From the NCBI GenBank assembly GCA_009783975.1, contig WRCL01000016.1:1-13375 (forward strand): 13,375 nt of DNA. The letters are read 5' to 3'. Position numbers and translations under genes: made by a program. This document shows positions 1 to 5,514 of this stretch, piece by piece (positions within the stretch are counted from its first letter, which is position 1; each line of letters opens with the position of its first letter). The notes below the pieces were generated by a model. That model ran no database searches. It was not told the DNA's origin and saw only the letters and a list, made by a program, of their open reading frames with translations. This stretch comes from Micrococcales bacterium (GTDB taxonomy: Bacteria; Actinomycetota; Actinomycetes; Actinomycetales; Cellulomonadaceae).

Positions 1-167
1 AGGCCGAGCAGGTCACCGAGCAGCGGGCGACGCACACCGTCGTCCAGCGTCGACAGGGCCCAGACCTTCGTCAGCTGGTCGCCGACGCCGACGACCACAG
101 CGACGCCGACGACGAACACCACACGGCGCCACGGCTGGGCTGGGCGAACCTTGGGATCGTCGGGCAC
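1..167 (-). CDS. lspA: Lipoprotein signal peptidase LspA, N-terminal part (runs off the window)
   Basis: Only the first 55 codons are present; the gene continues beyond base 1. LspA (signal peptidase II) is a membrane aspartyl protease that removes signal peptides from prolipoproteins after lipidation. The visible part reads from a GTG at 165-167. It has a short basic cytoplasmic start (PDDPKVRPAQPWRR), a first membrane segment rich in Val and Gly at about residues 16-29, and then DQLTKVWAL, which matches the conserved D-x-x-T/S-K motif at the end of the first LspA helix. The catalytic Asp pair lies further on, outside the window. The start is 27 bases after the traR/dksA stop, so the two are probably cotranscribed. 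No strong ribosome binding site is visible before the GTG, which leaves the start slightly uncertain. Family identity is fairly secure from the motif together with the dcw-end neighbourhood. Confidence 0.85.
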   Translation of the reverse strand, partial: MPDDPKVRPAQPWRRVVFVVGVAVVVGVGDQLTKVWALSTLDDGVRRPLLGDLLG

Positions 168-194
168 GGCGAGGATTCTACGCAGGGGTGGGGC

Positions 195-611
195 TCAGCG
201 GCGTTCTTCGCGCTGTTTGCACTCCACGCACGCCAGTGCCCGGGGGAAGGCCTGGAGGCGGGCTTTGCCGATGGCGCTGGCGCACGCGTCGCACACCCCG
301 TAGGTACCTGCGGCGATACGTTCGAGGGCACGTTCGCTCTGCTCGAGCAGGTCGCGGGTGTTGTTGACCAAGGTGAGCTCTTGTTCGCGCTCGACCGCCG
401 AGGACCCCGAGTCGGCCTGGTCGTCCCCGGCGCCGTCACCAGAGTGACGCAGCAGCTCGGTGAGGTCGGCGTCGGCGCTGTGCAGCTCGGCGGTCAGACG
501 TGCGACCTCGGCGTGCAGGTGGCAGGTCAACGCGTCCACCTCCGCCGGGCTCCAGGGGTCTTCACCGTCGCGGACGGGGAAGGCGGCGGCGGTCCCGGGC
601 GCGTCTGACAT
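195..611 (-). CDS. TraR/DksA-family C4 zinc-finger protein
   Basis: A 138-residue protein of the DksA/TraR zinc-finger family. The C-terminal finger is complete: Cys107 and Cys110 (CDAC) and Cys128 and Cys131 (CVEC), separated by 17 residues, with the family context GTYGVCDAC before it. The preceding region (about 25-100) is rich in Glu, Leu and Arg and is probably a helical hairpin. DksA proteins enter the RNA polymerase secondary channel and alter initiation with ppGpp. Actinobacterial relatives have the same fold, but their role is less certain, so I give no gene symbol. The ATG at 609-611 has a GGGAG ribosome binding site about 8 bases upstream. The gene is separated from divIVA by a terminator and has its own promoter candidate. 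lspA follows 27 bases after the stop. This gene commonly sits between divIVA and lspA in Actinobacteria. Confidence 0.9.
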   Translation of the reverse strand: MSDAPGTAAAFPVRDGEDPWSPAEVDALTCHLHAEVARLTAELHSADADLTELLRHSGDGAGDDQADSGSSAVEREQELTLVNNTRDLLEQSERALERIAAGTYGVCDACASAIGKARLQAFPRALACVECKQREERR

Positions 612-633
612 GGTGGGGGCTCCCTAGCTCGAA

Positions 634-668
634 GTCCCGCGACTGTATTAGCCCAGATCGCGCGGGAC
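634..668 (-). promoter_or_regulatory. 8-bp inverted repeat bracketing the traR/dksA promoter (operator-like)
   Basis: GTCCCGCG at 634-641 and CGCGGGAC at 661-668 are perfect inverted copies separated by 19 bases. One arm overlaps the -35 box and the other begins directly after the -10 box and covers the expected transcription start. Because most of it lies upstream of the start, it is better explained as a protein-binding operator than as an RNA hairpin. No specific regulator can be named. Confidence 0.4.
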
Positions 669-670
669 AA
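642..670 (-). promoter_or_regulatory. Candidate sigma-70-type promoter of traR/dksA-lspA
   Basis: Read on the minus strand, TTGTCC (665-670) and TACAGT (642-647) are separated by exactly 17 bases (648-664). Each matches four of six consensus positions. Transcription would start near 635, about 25 bases before the ATG at 611. The promoter lies downstream of the divIVA terminator, which makes an independent start here plausible. The assignment is by eye. Confidence 0.55.
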
Positions 671-698
671 CCCGACACGCGGGCCGGGTGGTCACACG

Positions 699-736
699 AA
701 AAGTCCCGCTGGTGGGCGGACCCACGCAGCGGGACT
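699..736 (-). terminator. Rho-independent terminator after divIVA
   Basis: On the minus strand a perfect 10-bp stem (AGTCCCGCTG at 727-736 pairing with CAGCGGGACT at 702-711) is extended by a further GTGGG/CCCAC pairing past one bulged base, around a four-base loop. It is followed directly by TTTT (702-699). It lies 11 bases beyond the divIVA stop codon, so it should end the divIVA transcript and separate it from traR/dksA. Confidence 0.85.
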
Positions 737-747
737 GGTCGTGATGG

Positions 748-1377
748 TTACAGGCTGCGGCTCTCCGAACCTGCCGGCAGCGCGCTGCCACGAGAGTCCA
801 GGTCGCCCAGGAGGTTCTCCAGGTAGCTCTTCAGGCGGGTGCGGTAGTCGCGTTCGAAGACACGCAGCTCGTCGATCTTGCGCTCCAGCAGCGACCGTTC
901 CTGCTCCAGGGCGCCCAACGTCCGCTTCGAGCTCTCCTCGGCCTCAGAGACGATCTGGTCGGCACGCATACGGGCTTCGGAGACCAGACGGTCGCCTTCC
1001 TGCTTGCCCGACGAGACGTAGTCGTCGTGGACCTTCTGGGCCATGGCCAGCAGGCCCTGGGCGGACTCTGGAGAGCTCTCCTCGCGGTCCATCACCGGCA
1101 GCGGCGGGCTGTAGCCGCCTCCGGACTCCATGACGGCCTCCAGCTCGTTGATCCGGCGCTCAGCGCTGGCCAACCGGGCTGTGAGGTCGTCGTTCTCGAC
1201 CTGCAACGCGTGCACGGCTGCACCGGAGTCTCCCCCGCCGCCACCGACGTGCACCTCGCGCAGGGTGGCGACGACCTCGTCGAGGAAGTCGTCAACCTCG
1301 TCCTGGTCATAGCCCTCGCGGAACTTCGTCGACTGGAACTTCTTGTTCAGGACGTCGTCTGCGGTCAGCAGAGCCAT
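748..1377 (-). CDS. divIVA: DivIVA/Wag31-type polar growth and cell division protein
   Basis: A 209-residue DivIVA family protein. In Actinobacteria these coiled-coil proteins gather at the negatively curved membrane of poles and septa and recruit the machinery of tip growth. The N-terminal membrane-binding domain is typical: MALLTADDVLNKKF, then FREGYDQDEVDDFLDEV at about residues 19-35. A Gly/Ser break at 45-52 and a coiled-coil segment at 54-84 follow. Next comes a Pro/Ser/Gly linker at 85-105 and a long C-terminal coiled coil at about 107-190 with regularly spaced Leu, Glu and Arg. It is shorter than mycobacterial Wag31 (about 260 residues), mainly through a short linker. The ATG at 1375-1377 is preceded by a strong AGGAAGG site about 10 bases upstream. 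It lies 165 bases after yggT and ends 11 bases before a strong terminator, so it is the last gene of its transcript. Confidence 0.96.
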   Translation of the reverse strand: MALLTADDVLNKKFQSTKFREGYDQDEVDDFLDEVVATLREVHVGGGGGDSGAAVHALQVENDDLTARLASAERRINELEAVMESGGGYSPPLPVMDREESSPESAQGLLAMAQKVHDDYVSSGKQEGDRLVSEARMRADQIVSEAEESSKRTLGALEQERSLLERKIDELRVFERDYRTRLKSYLENLLGDLDSRGSALPAGSESRSL

Positions 1378-1542
1378 GGTGACTCACCTTCCTCGCCTTG
1401 TGCTGGTGCCTCCGGCGGGCCCTCCACCGGATGTCCGACTGCCACCGTAGCGGACAATCGCCACATCGGAACGTCGGACGGACGATCGTGCCTCTGACAA
1501 GGGCATCTAGTCCACTGGTTGAGAACGGCGGTGGTCGCACGC
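1378..1542 (-). other. 165-bp gap between yggT and divIVA
   Basis: No coding sequence is supported here. The gap contains the divIVA ribosome binding site and several TTGTC words (for example TTGTCA near 1495-1500), but I could not pair any with a convincing -10 box at 16-18 bases. No terminator hairpin follows yggT, so divIVA may be read through from sepF-yggT. A separate divIVA promoter is possible but not shown. Confidence 0.5.
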
Positions 1543-1836
1543 TCAGGGTTGAGCAAGCCACGCAAAGACGTTCATCGCGATGATACAGCCGAACATGAGG
1601 ACGAGAAACGCCAGGTCAAAGCGGATGTTGCCGAACCCTATCGGTGGGATGACCTTGCGCAGCGCCTTCAGGGGCGGGTCGGTCGCGGTGTAGACGAGCT
1701 CGGCGATGACGAGCAGCGGACCGGTCGGGCGCCACTGGCGGGCGAAGACCTGGACCCAGTCGAAGATCAGCCGGCCGAGCAAGACCAGCACGTAGACGAG
1801 TGCGACGACGTACAGCGCCGTGAAGACGATGGCCAC
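1543..1836 (-). CDS. yggT: YggT-family integral membrane protein
   Basis: A 97-residue YggT family membrane protein. There are two hydrophobic segments: about residues 3-24 (AIVFTALYVVALVYVLVLLG) and about 70-92 (FDLAFLVLMFGCIIAMNVFAW). Between them lies the family signature region RLIFDWVQVFAR, then LVYTATDPPLKALRKVIPP. The molecular function is not established; the gene sits next to sepF in many Gram-positive dcw clusters, which suggests a link to division or the envelope. The GTG at 1834-1836 is chosen because the hydrophobic start matches the family and because it lies one base after the sepF stop, which suggests translational coupling. A longer reading upstream would overlap sepF and add non-family residues. 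Confidence 0.92.
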   Translation of the reverse strand: MAIVFTALYVVALVYVLVLLGRLIFDWVQVFARQWRPTGPLLVIAELVYTATDPPLKALRKVIPPIGFGNIRFDLAFLVLMFGCIIAMNVFAWLAQP

Positions 1837-1837
1837 G

Positions 1838-2296
1838 TCAGCTCTGGTTGAAGAAGCCAGCCCGGACGGCAACCTCGTCGGTCCGCGGGCCAGAGTTGAT
1901 CTCGACGTTGGCAGGTGAGAGCAAGAAGACCTTCGAGGTCACACGCTCGATCGCCCCGCGCAGCCCGAAGATCAGACCGGCGGAGAAGTCGACGAGGCGC
2001 TTGGCGTCCCCGTCGTCCATGTCGGTGAGGTTGATGATCACCGGGGTGCCGTCACGGAAGGCCTCGCCGATCCGGCGGGCGTCGTTGTACGACCGCGGGT
2101 GAATCGTGGTGATCCGACGAATCTCACCCAGTGCGTCGTCTGGGTCCGGAGCGACCCGGACGGGACGGTGCAGCGGCGTCACCTGAGCCTCAGGCTCTTC
2201 CATCAGGTACTCCTCGTCGTCGAGGTACTCCTCGTCCTCGGGCCGCGCGTCGGCCAGCCCGAGGAACAGCACCGCCTTGCGCAGAGCGCTGGCCAT
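1838..2296 (-). CDS. sepF: SepF, membrane anchor of the Z ring
   Basis: A 152-residue SepF. SepF binds the FtsZ C-terminal tail and tethers the Z ring to the membrane; in Actinobacteria, which lack FtsA, it is the main anchor. The N-terminal [15 protein letters not shown] (1-15) is the expected amphipathic membrane-binding helix. It is followed by a very acidic linker with a duplicated DEEYL unit (21-32). The conserved core begins at about residue 65 ([16 protein letters not shown]) and continues through [27 protein letters not shown] and [12 protein letters not shown] (to about 133). The start ATG at 2294-2296 has an AGGAG ribosome binding site 7 bases upstream. The matching FtsZ tail ending DVPDFLK is encoded in this same window. 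yggT begins one base after its stop. Confidence 0.96.
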   Translation of the reverse strand: MASALRKAVLFLGLADARPEDEEYLDDEEYLMEEPEAQVTPLHRPVRVAPDPDDALGEIRRITTIHPRSYNDARRIGEAFRDGTPVIINLTDMDDGDAKRLVDFSAGLIFGLRGAIERVTSKVFLLSPANVEINSGPRTDEVAVRAGFFNQS

Positions 2297-2371
2297 CGCA
2301 TCACTCCTGTCCCCCCGGTGGTCCCGGGCCTGGCCTGTGACGACGTGGTAACGCCGCCTTCTCGTCCTTGC

Positions 2372-2382
2372 ACGTTACGCTA
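2372..2382 (-). promoter_or_regulatory. Weak candidate -10 elements upstream of sepF
   Basis: On the minus strand two overlapping -10-like words, TAGCGT (2377-2382, preceded by TGC as in an extended -10) and TAACGT (2372-2377), lie in the only A/T-containing patch of the gap before sepF. No good -35 box stands at the right distance. Promoter activity for sepF-yggT-divIVA here is a guess from position. Confidence 0.25.
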
Positions 2383-2399
2383 GCAACCGCCGCATCCAG

Positions 2400-2420
2400 G
2401 CCCGGGGCGACACGCCCGGC
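2400..2420 (-). terminator. GC-rich hairpin just after the FHA gene (weak terminator candidate)
   Basis: Beginning 4 bases after the stop codon, GGGCG pairs with CGCCC around a three-base loop, and two more pairs form past a bulge. No T run follows, so it could at most weaken readthrough from the FHA gene into sepF. Confidence 0.25.
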
Positions 2421-2424
2421 AAGC

Positions 2425-4545
2425 TCAGTACTGGTCGGGAGCCAGGAGCCTGGCCTCGACCGAACCGAACGCGACGTACCCGCACACGGGGGTCGGGTGG
2501 CCTGGTTCGACCTGTCTCTGGGCTCCGTCGACATCAGTGACCAGAACACCGTTGGTCGAACCCAGGTCGGTGACGACCCAGCCGTCGTCGCCGAAGTCGA
2601 GCCGGGCGTGCGTGCGCGACAACGTGCGGGTCGTGTCGGCGATCATCACAGCCTGGACCCCAGGTGCCGATGTCGGACGCCGTCCGACGACCGCCGTACG
2701 TTCGCGCACGAGGAAGGACCGTCCGTCGTCCAGGGCCAAGGTCCACGGCTCGGCCAGGGGTGGGCCGACCTGGACGGTGATGTCCATGTCGTAGGGACCG
2801 GGACCTGGCACAGGGCTCGACACCGCCCACAGGTCCTGCGGCATCACAGGGACCATCGGGGCGTCGGTCGTCGTCGCACCCGGCGCTGGCACCCCGGCAG
2901 GCGGAGACGGTGGTGCGACAGCCGGGACGCCCAGGGGTGTGCCGACCGCCGCGAGGACGGCGGCGACCGGGACTGCGGCGATCGGCATCGACGGCACTCC
3001 CCCGACGGCCGGGACGGGCACCGAGGGGGCAGGCAGGGCTGGTACCGGCGTCGACGGGGCACCAGCGGCGAGGACGGCCGGTGCGGGCAGCAGCACAGTG
3101 GCAGGCACGGCCTGCGGCGGCGGTGCGGCGGCTGGTGGTGGCACACCAAGGCCAGGGGCTGGGGCCACGGCTGGGCCCAAGACCACCGGCCGGCGCACGA
3201 GGCGGGTCGGGACGCTGTCGAGGGTGTGCGTGCCTTGCGGCGGGTCGGGCAGGGCGATGAGGTCGACGGTGGCTGAGCCGAGCCACAGCCGTGTGCGCAC
3301 CGGGGCCGACCGGCCTGTGGGGACCGACACCCGGCCACCGCGGGCACCGATGACCGTGACACCGTTGTCGACCCCGAAGTTCGTCACCCACCACGACCCG
3401 TAGATGAGGTCGAGCCGGGCGTGGGTGTCCAGCAACGACGGGTCCCAGGCGACGATGAGGCGCTGGACGTCAGAGGTGGAGACCTGCGGGCTGCGGCCGA
3501 TGACGACCGAGGTCGACCACAGCTCGACCTGCCCACCCTCGTCGACCTCCACCGCCCAGCGCGACGTGGGACGGACGATCGGAAGCGTCGCGTCATGGTC
3601 GGGCAGGCGGTTGACCGGTGAGGGCAGCACCGCCTGGGGCTGGTACGGGCGCGGGTCGGGTGGCTGGTGGTACGTCTGCTCGGGTTGGGGCGGTTGCGGT
3701 GCGACCCAGACAGGGACGTCGTCGATGACGGGGTCGTCGTCGTCCAGGCCGTCGTCGAGGGCTTCCAGGGCCTCAGCAAGTGCCTGGAGCACCGGCATCG
3801 GCACGGTCATCGAGTTCTCGTCGCCGGGCGGGACCAGGGCGAAGTCCAGGCCCCGCATGATGTCCAGCTCGCCAGTCGAACCGACGACGCTGCTCGGTGG
3901 CAGCGGGCTCTTCGGCTCGAACCGGGCGGTGGACTGGACCAGCTCGTGCTTCTCCCGGCTCGTCTCGTCGCGGAACACGTAGCGGTAGGAGGTGTCGTAG
4001 GGGCCGGAGATGTCGATCTGCTCGACGAACGTCAAAGGGCCGTTGGCGTTCACCGGCCAGTTCTCGTCGTGCAACCACACCGGTGGCCTGCCCCGGTACC
4101 GGAACAGCGTCCTGACCTTGGCCTTCATCGCCTTCTCGAGGGAGTCCTCGGCCATCCCCTCGCACTGTTCGAGCAGTGTGGAGAAGTATGTCGGCGAGAT
4201 GTTCAGCCAGGTCGGCTGGACCCTGGCCCACAAGGCGAGCTGCTGGTCGAACAGGCGGGCACGACGTTCGTAGCGGTCGGTCGGCGAGACATCCTCACCG
4301 GCGGCGACGAGCAACCCGACGAGCACACGCTGGGCTTCGAACACGTCCTTGGGCTGCAACCAGTCAAGCTCGCGCAGGTAACGCAGCAACGGTCCGCCGA
4401 TCGTCGACGGGGCGCGCTGGGACGACAGGAACGTCCGCAGGGAGGTGTCGGTGCGCAGCAGCTGTTCGAAGAGCCCGGAGACGAGCGTCCCGTCGACAAA
4501 GCGGCGCACGGCGACGACTGGGGCCTGGTCGGTCTGCACACTCAT
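2425..4545 (-). CDS. Two-FHA-domain protein with unrecognised N-terminal domain, between pgeF and sepF
   Basis: A 706-residue cytoplasmic protein with no signal peptide or membrane segment. Residues 1-245 form a globular region I do not recognise. It has a helical first part with LLRYLRELDWLQPKDVFEAQ (53-72), then LFRYRGRPPVWLHDENWPV (147-165) and FVEQIDISGPYD (173-184). An acidic and Pro-rich stretch follows (260-325). FHA domain 1 (about 330-432) keeps the GR pair (350-351) and NG (394-395) but has lost the Ser of the S-x-x-H motif and the Ser-Thr before NG. A Pro/Ala/Val-rich linker runs about 450-590. FHA domain 2 (about 600-702) has the canonical set: GR (621-622), LSRTHARL (642-649) and GSTNG (662-666). 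FHA domains bind phosphothreonine peptides, so FHA2 probably reads Ser/Thr kinase targets. The ATG at 4543-4545 is preferred because the upstream reading looks non-coding; its ribosome binding site is weak. A division role is inferred from position only. Confidence 0.85.
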   Translation of the reverse strand: MSVQTDQAPVVAVRRFVDGTLVSGLFEQLLRTDTSLRTFLSSQRAPSTIGGPLLRYLRELDWLQPKDVFEAQRVLVGLLVAAGEDVSPTDRYERRARLFDQQLALWARVQPTWLNISPTYFSTLLEQCEGMAEDSLEKAMKAKVRTLFRYRGRPPVWLHDENWPVNANGPLTFVEQIDISGPYDTSYRYVFRDETSREKHELVQSTARFEPKSPLPPSSVVGSTGELDIMRGLDFALVPPGDENSMTVPMPVLQALAEALEALDDGLDDDDPVIDDVPVWVAPQPPQPEQTYHQPPDPRPYQPQAVLPSPVNRLPDHDATLPIVRPTSRWAVEVDEGGQVELWSTSVVIGRSPQVSTSDVQRLIVAWDPSLLDTHARLDLIYGSWWVTNFGVDNGVTVIGARGGRVSVPTGRSAPVRTRLWLGSATVDLIALPDPPQGTHTLDSVPTRLVRRPVVLGPAVAPAPGLGVPPPAAAPPPQAVPATVLLPAPAVLAAGAPSTPVPALPAPSVPVPAVGGVPSMPIAAVPVAAVLAAVGTPLGVPAVAPPSPPAGVPAPGATTTDAPMVPVMPQDLWAVSSPVPGPGPYDMDITVQVGPPLAEPWTLALDDGRSFLVRERTAVVGRRPTSAPGVQAVMIADTTRTLSRTHARLDFGDDGWVVTDLGSTNGVLVTDVDGAQRQVEPGHPTPVCGYVAFGSVEARLLAPDQY

Positions 4546-4751
4546 CCAGCGGCCACCGCCTGACCAGCAAGGCCAGCGCAGCCGTCCCGCGACCGGTCCG
4601 CGGCCGGGTCGGGGTGCACCATACCGGATACGTCCTCGTCTTGGGTGATTTGTCGCAACTGCGTGGACTAGACCTGATTGTGCCATGCAGACGGCGTCGA
4701 TGGGGGAGCCTTGCCCCGGCAAGTTGAACTACGGCGTTGGGCAGCGCCAGG
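4546..4751 (-). other. 206-bp gap between pgeF and the FHA gene, the longest in the window
   Basis: I see no gene here. On the minus strand it begins with a small CTTGC/GCAAG stem (4710-4723) without a T run. A comparatively A/T-rich patch follows at about 4620-4680 that includes TATGGT and TATCCG words but no matching -35 box. The open reading through this gap, in frame with the FHA protein, lacks any protein-like pattern and is treated as untranslated. The length of the gap suggests that the FHA gene has its own promoter. Confidence 0.4.
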
Positions 4752-5498
4752 TCACGACGGGCCCAACAACCGGACAAGACCAGCAAACCGCCCGGTCACG
4801 GGACCGTCACGGCGGTAGGAGAACACCGAGCGGTCCTGGGAGGTGCTGGTGCCCACAAGGTGAATTCGCACCACGCCCAGGCCCACCAGGACGTTGCGCA
4901 CCCCCGCGGCGATGTCGAGCGCAGGTGTTCCGCGGTCGGTCCACGTGGCTGTGCCTGGCACGACGGCGTCAACCTCGTCGCGCAGAGCCGCAGGAACCTC
5001 GTAGCAGACCCCTGCCACACACGGGCCGACAGCAGCGACGACCTGGTCGGGCCGGGCTCCGGCGTCGACCATCGCCGCGAGCGCCGCCTGCACGACCCCG
5101 GCGACCAGGCCCCCGCGCCCAGCGTGGGCCACAGCCACGACCCGGGCGCCGGCGTCGGCCAGGAGCACCGGCGCGCAGTCCGCGACGAGCACCCCCAGTC
5201 CGACCTGCGGGTTCGCCGTCACCAGCGCGTCAGCCTCACCGACCGACACCGCACCTGGGGGTGGGGGCCCGTCGACCCTCAGCACGTGCGCACCGTGGAC
5301 CTGTGTCGCGTAGGCGACCGGGACACCGAGCCACGAGGCGACCACAGCCCTGTTGGCGGCCACAGCCGCGGGGTCGTCGCCGACGTTCGCCCCGAGGTTG
5401 AGGCTGTCCCACGGAGGCGCCGAGACACCGCCAGCGCGTGTGGTGAACCCAGCGCGGACCCCTGGGCCCAGCCCGACCGTGACGAGGCCGGCGGTCAC
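4752..5498 (-). CDS. pgeF: Peptidoglycan editing factor PgeF (YfiH/laccase-domain family)
   Basis: A 248-residue protein of the YfiH (laccase-domain, DUF152) family, of usual length. Members are reported to act as purine nucleoside phosphorylases or adenosine deaminases, and in E. coli PgeF keeps wrong amino acids out of peptidoglycan precursors. The metal and active-site residues are in place: His68 (QVHGAHV), Cys108 (LVADCAP) and His125 (VAHAG), with the VGPCVAGVCYEVP segment at 157-169 and the SYRRDG-TGRFAG end. The usual WRG after AHAG reads RGG here. The GTG at 5496-5498 follows the ftsZ stop by 12 bases within a tandem GTGAGCCT repeat. There is no clear ribosome binding site, so translation is probably coupled to ftsZ. 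pgeF directly after ftsZ is the standard actinobacterial order. Confidence 0.93.
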   Translation of the reverse strand: MTAGLVTVGLGPGVRAGFTTRAGGVSAPPWDSLNLGANVGDDPAAVAANRAVVASWLGVPVAYATQVHGAHVLRVDGPPPPGAVSVGEADALVTANPQVGLGVLVADCAPVLLADAGARVVAVAHAGRGGLVAGVVQAALAAMVDAGARPDQVVAAVGPCVAGVCYEVPAALRDEVDAVVPGTATWTDRGTPALDIAAGVRNVLVGLGVVRIHLVGTSTSQDRSVFSYRRDGPVTGRFAGLVRLLGPS

Positions 5499-5514
5499 AG
5501 GCTCACAGGCTCAC
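5495..5514 (-). repeat. Tandem GTGAGCCT repeat at the ftsZ/pgeF junction
   Basis: Two perfect copies of the 8-mer GTGAGCCT (5507-5514 and 5499-5506, minus strand) are followed by a partial third copy (GTGA, 5495-5498). The first contains the ftsZ stop codon and the third begins with the pgeF GTG start. Copy-number slippage would change only the intergenic spacing. Confidence 0.7.

Noticed and set aside
1438..1500. A divIVA promoter built from the TTGTCA or TTGTCC words
   Set aside because: No -10 box with TANNNT pattern occurs at the correct distance from either.
2368..3276. A long plus-strand open frame opposite the FHA gene, and many similar plus-strand frames across the window
   Set aside because: They are rich in Arg, Gly and His with no motifs and lie opposite clear genes; long antisense frames are expected at this GC content.
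4620..4680. A promoter for the FHA gene using TATGGT or TATCCG on the minus strand
   Set aside because: No -35-like word stands 16-18 bases upstream of either, so it was left as a general possibility.
4546..4722. A 59-residue N-terminal extension of the FHA protein from an in-frame ATG at 4722
   Set aside because: The extension is rich in Arg, Gly and Pro with no domain pattern, typical of translated GC-rich non-coding DNA, and the ATG at 4545 begins a protein-like sequence.
4710..4723. A terminator hairpin after pgeF
   Set aside because: The CTTGC/GCAAG stem is only 5 bp and is not followed by a T run.
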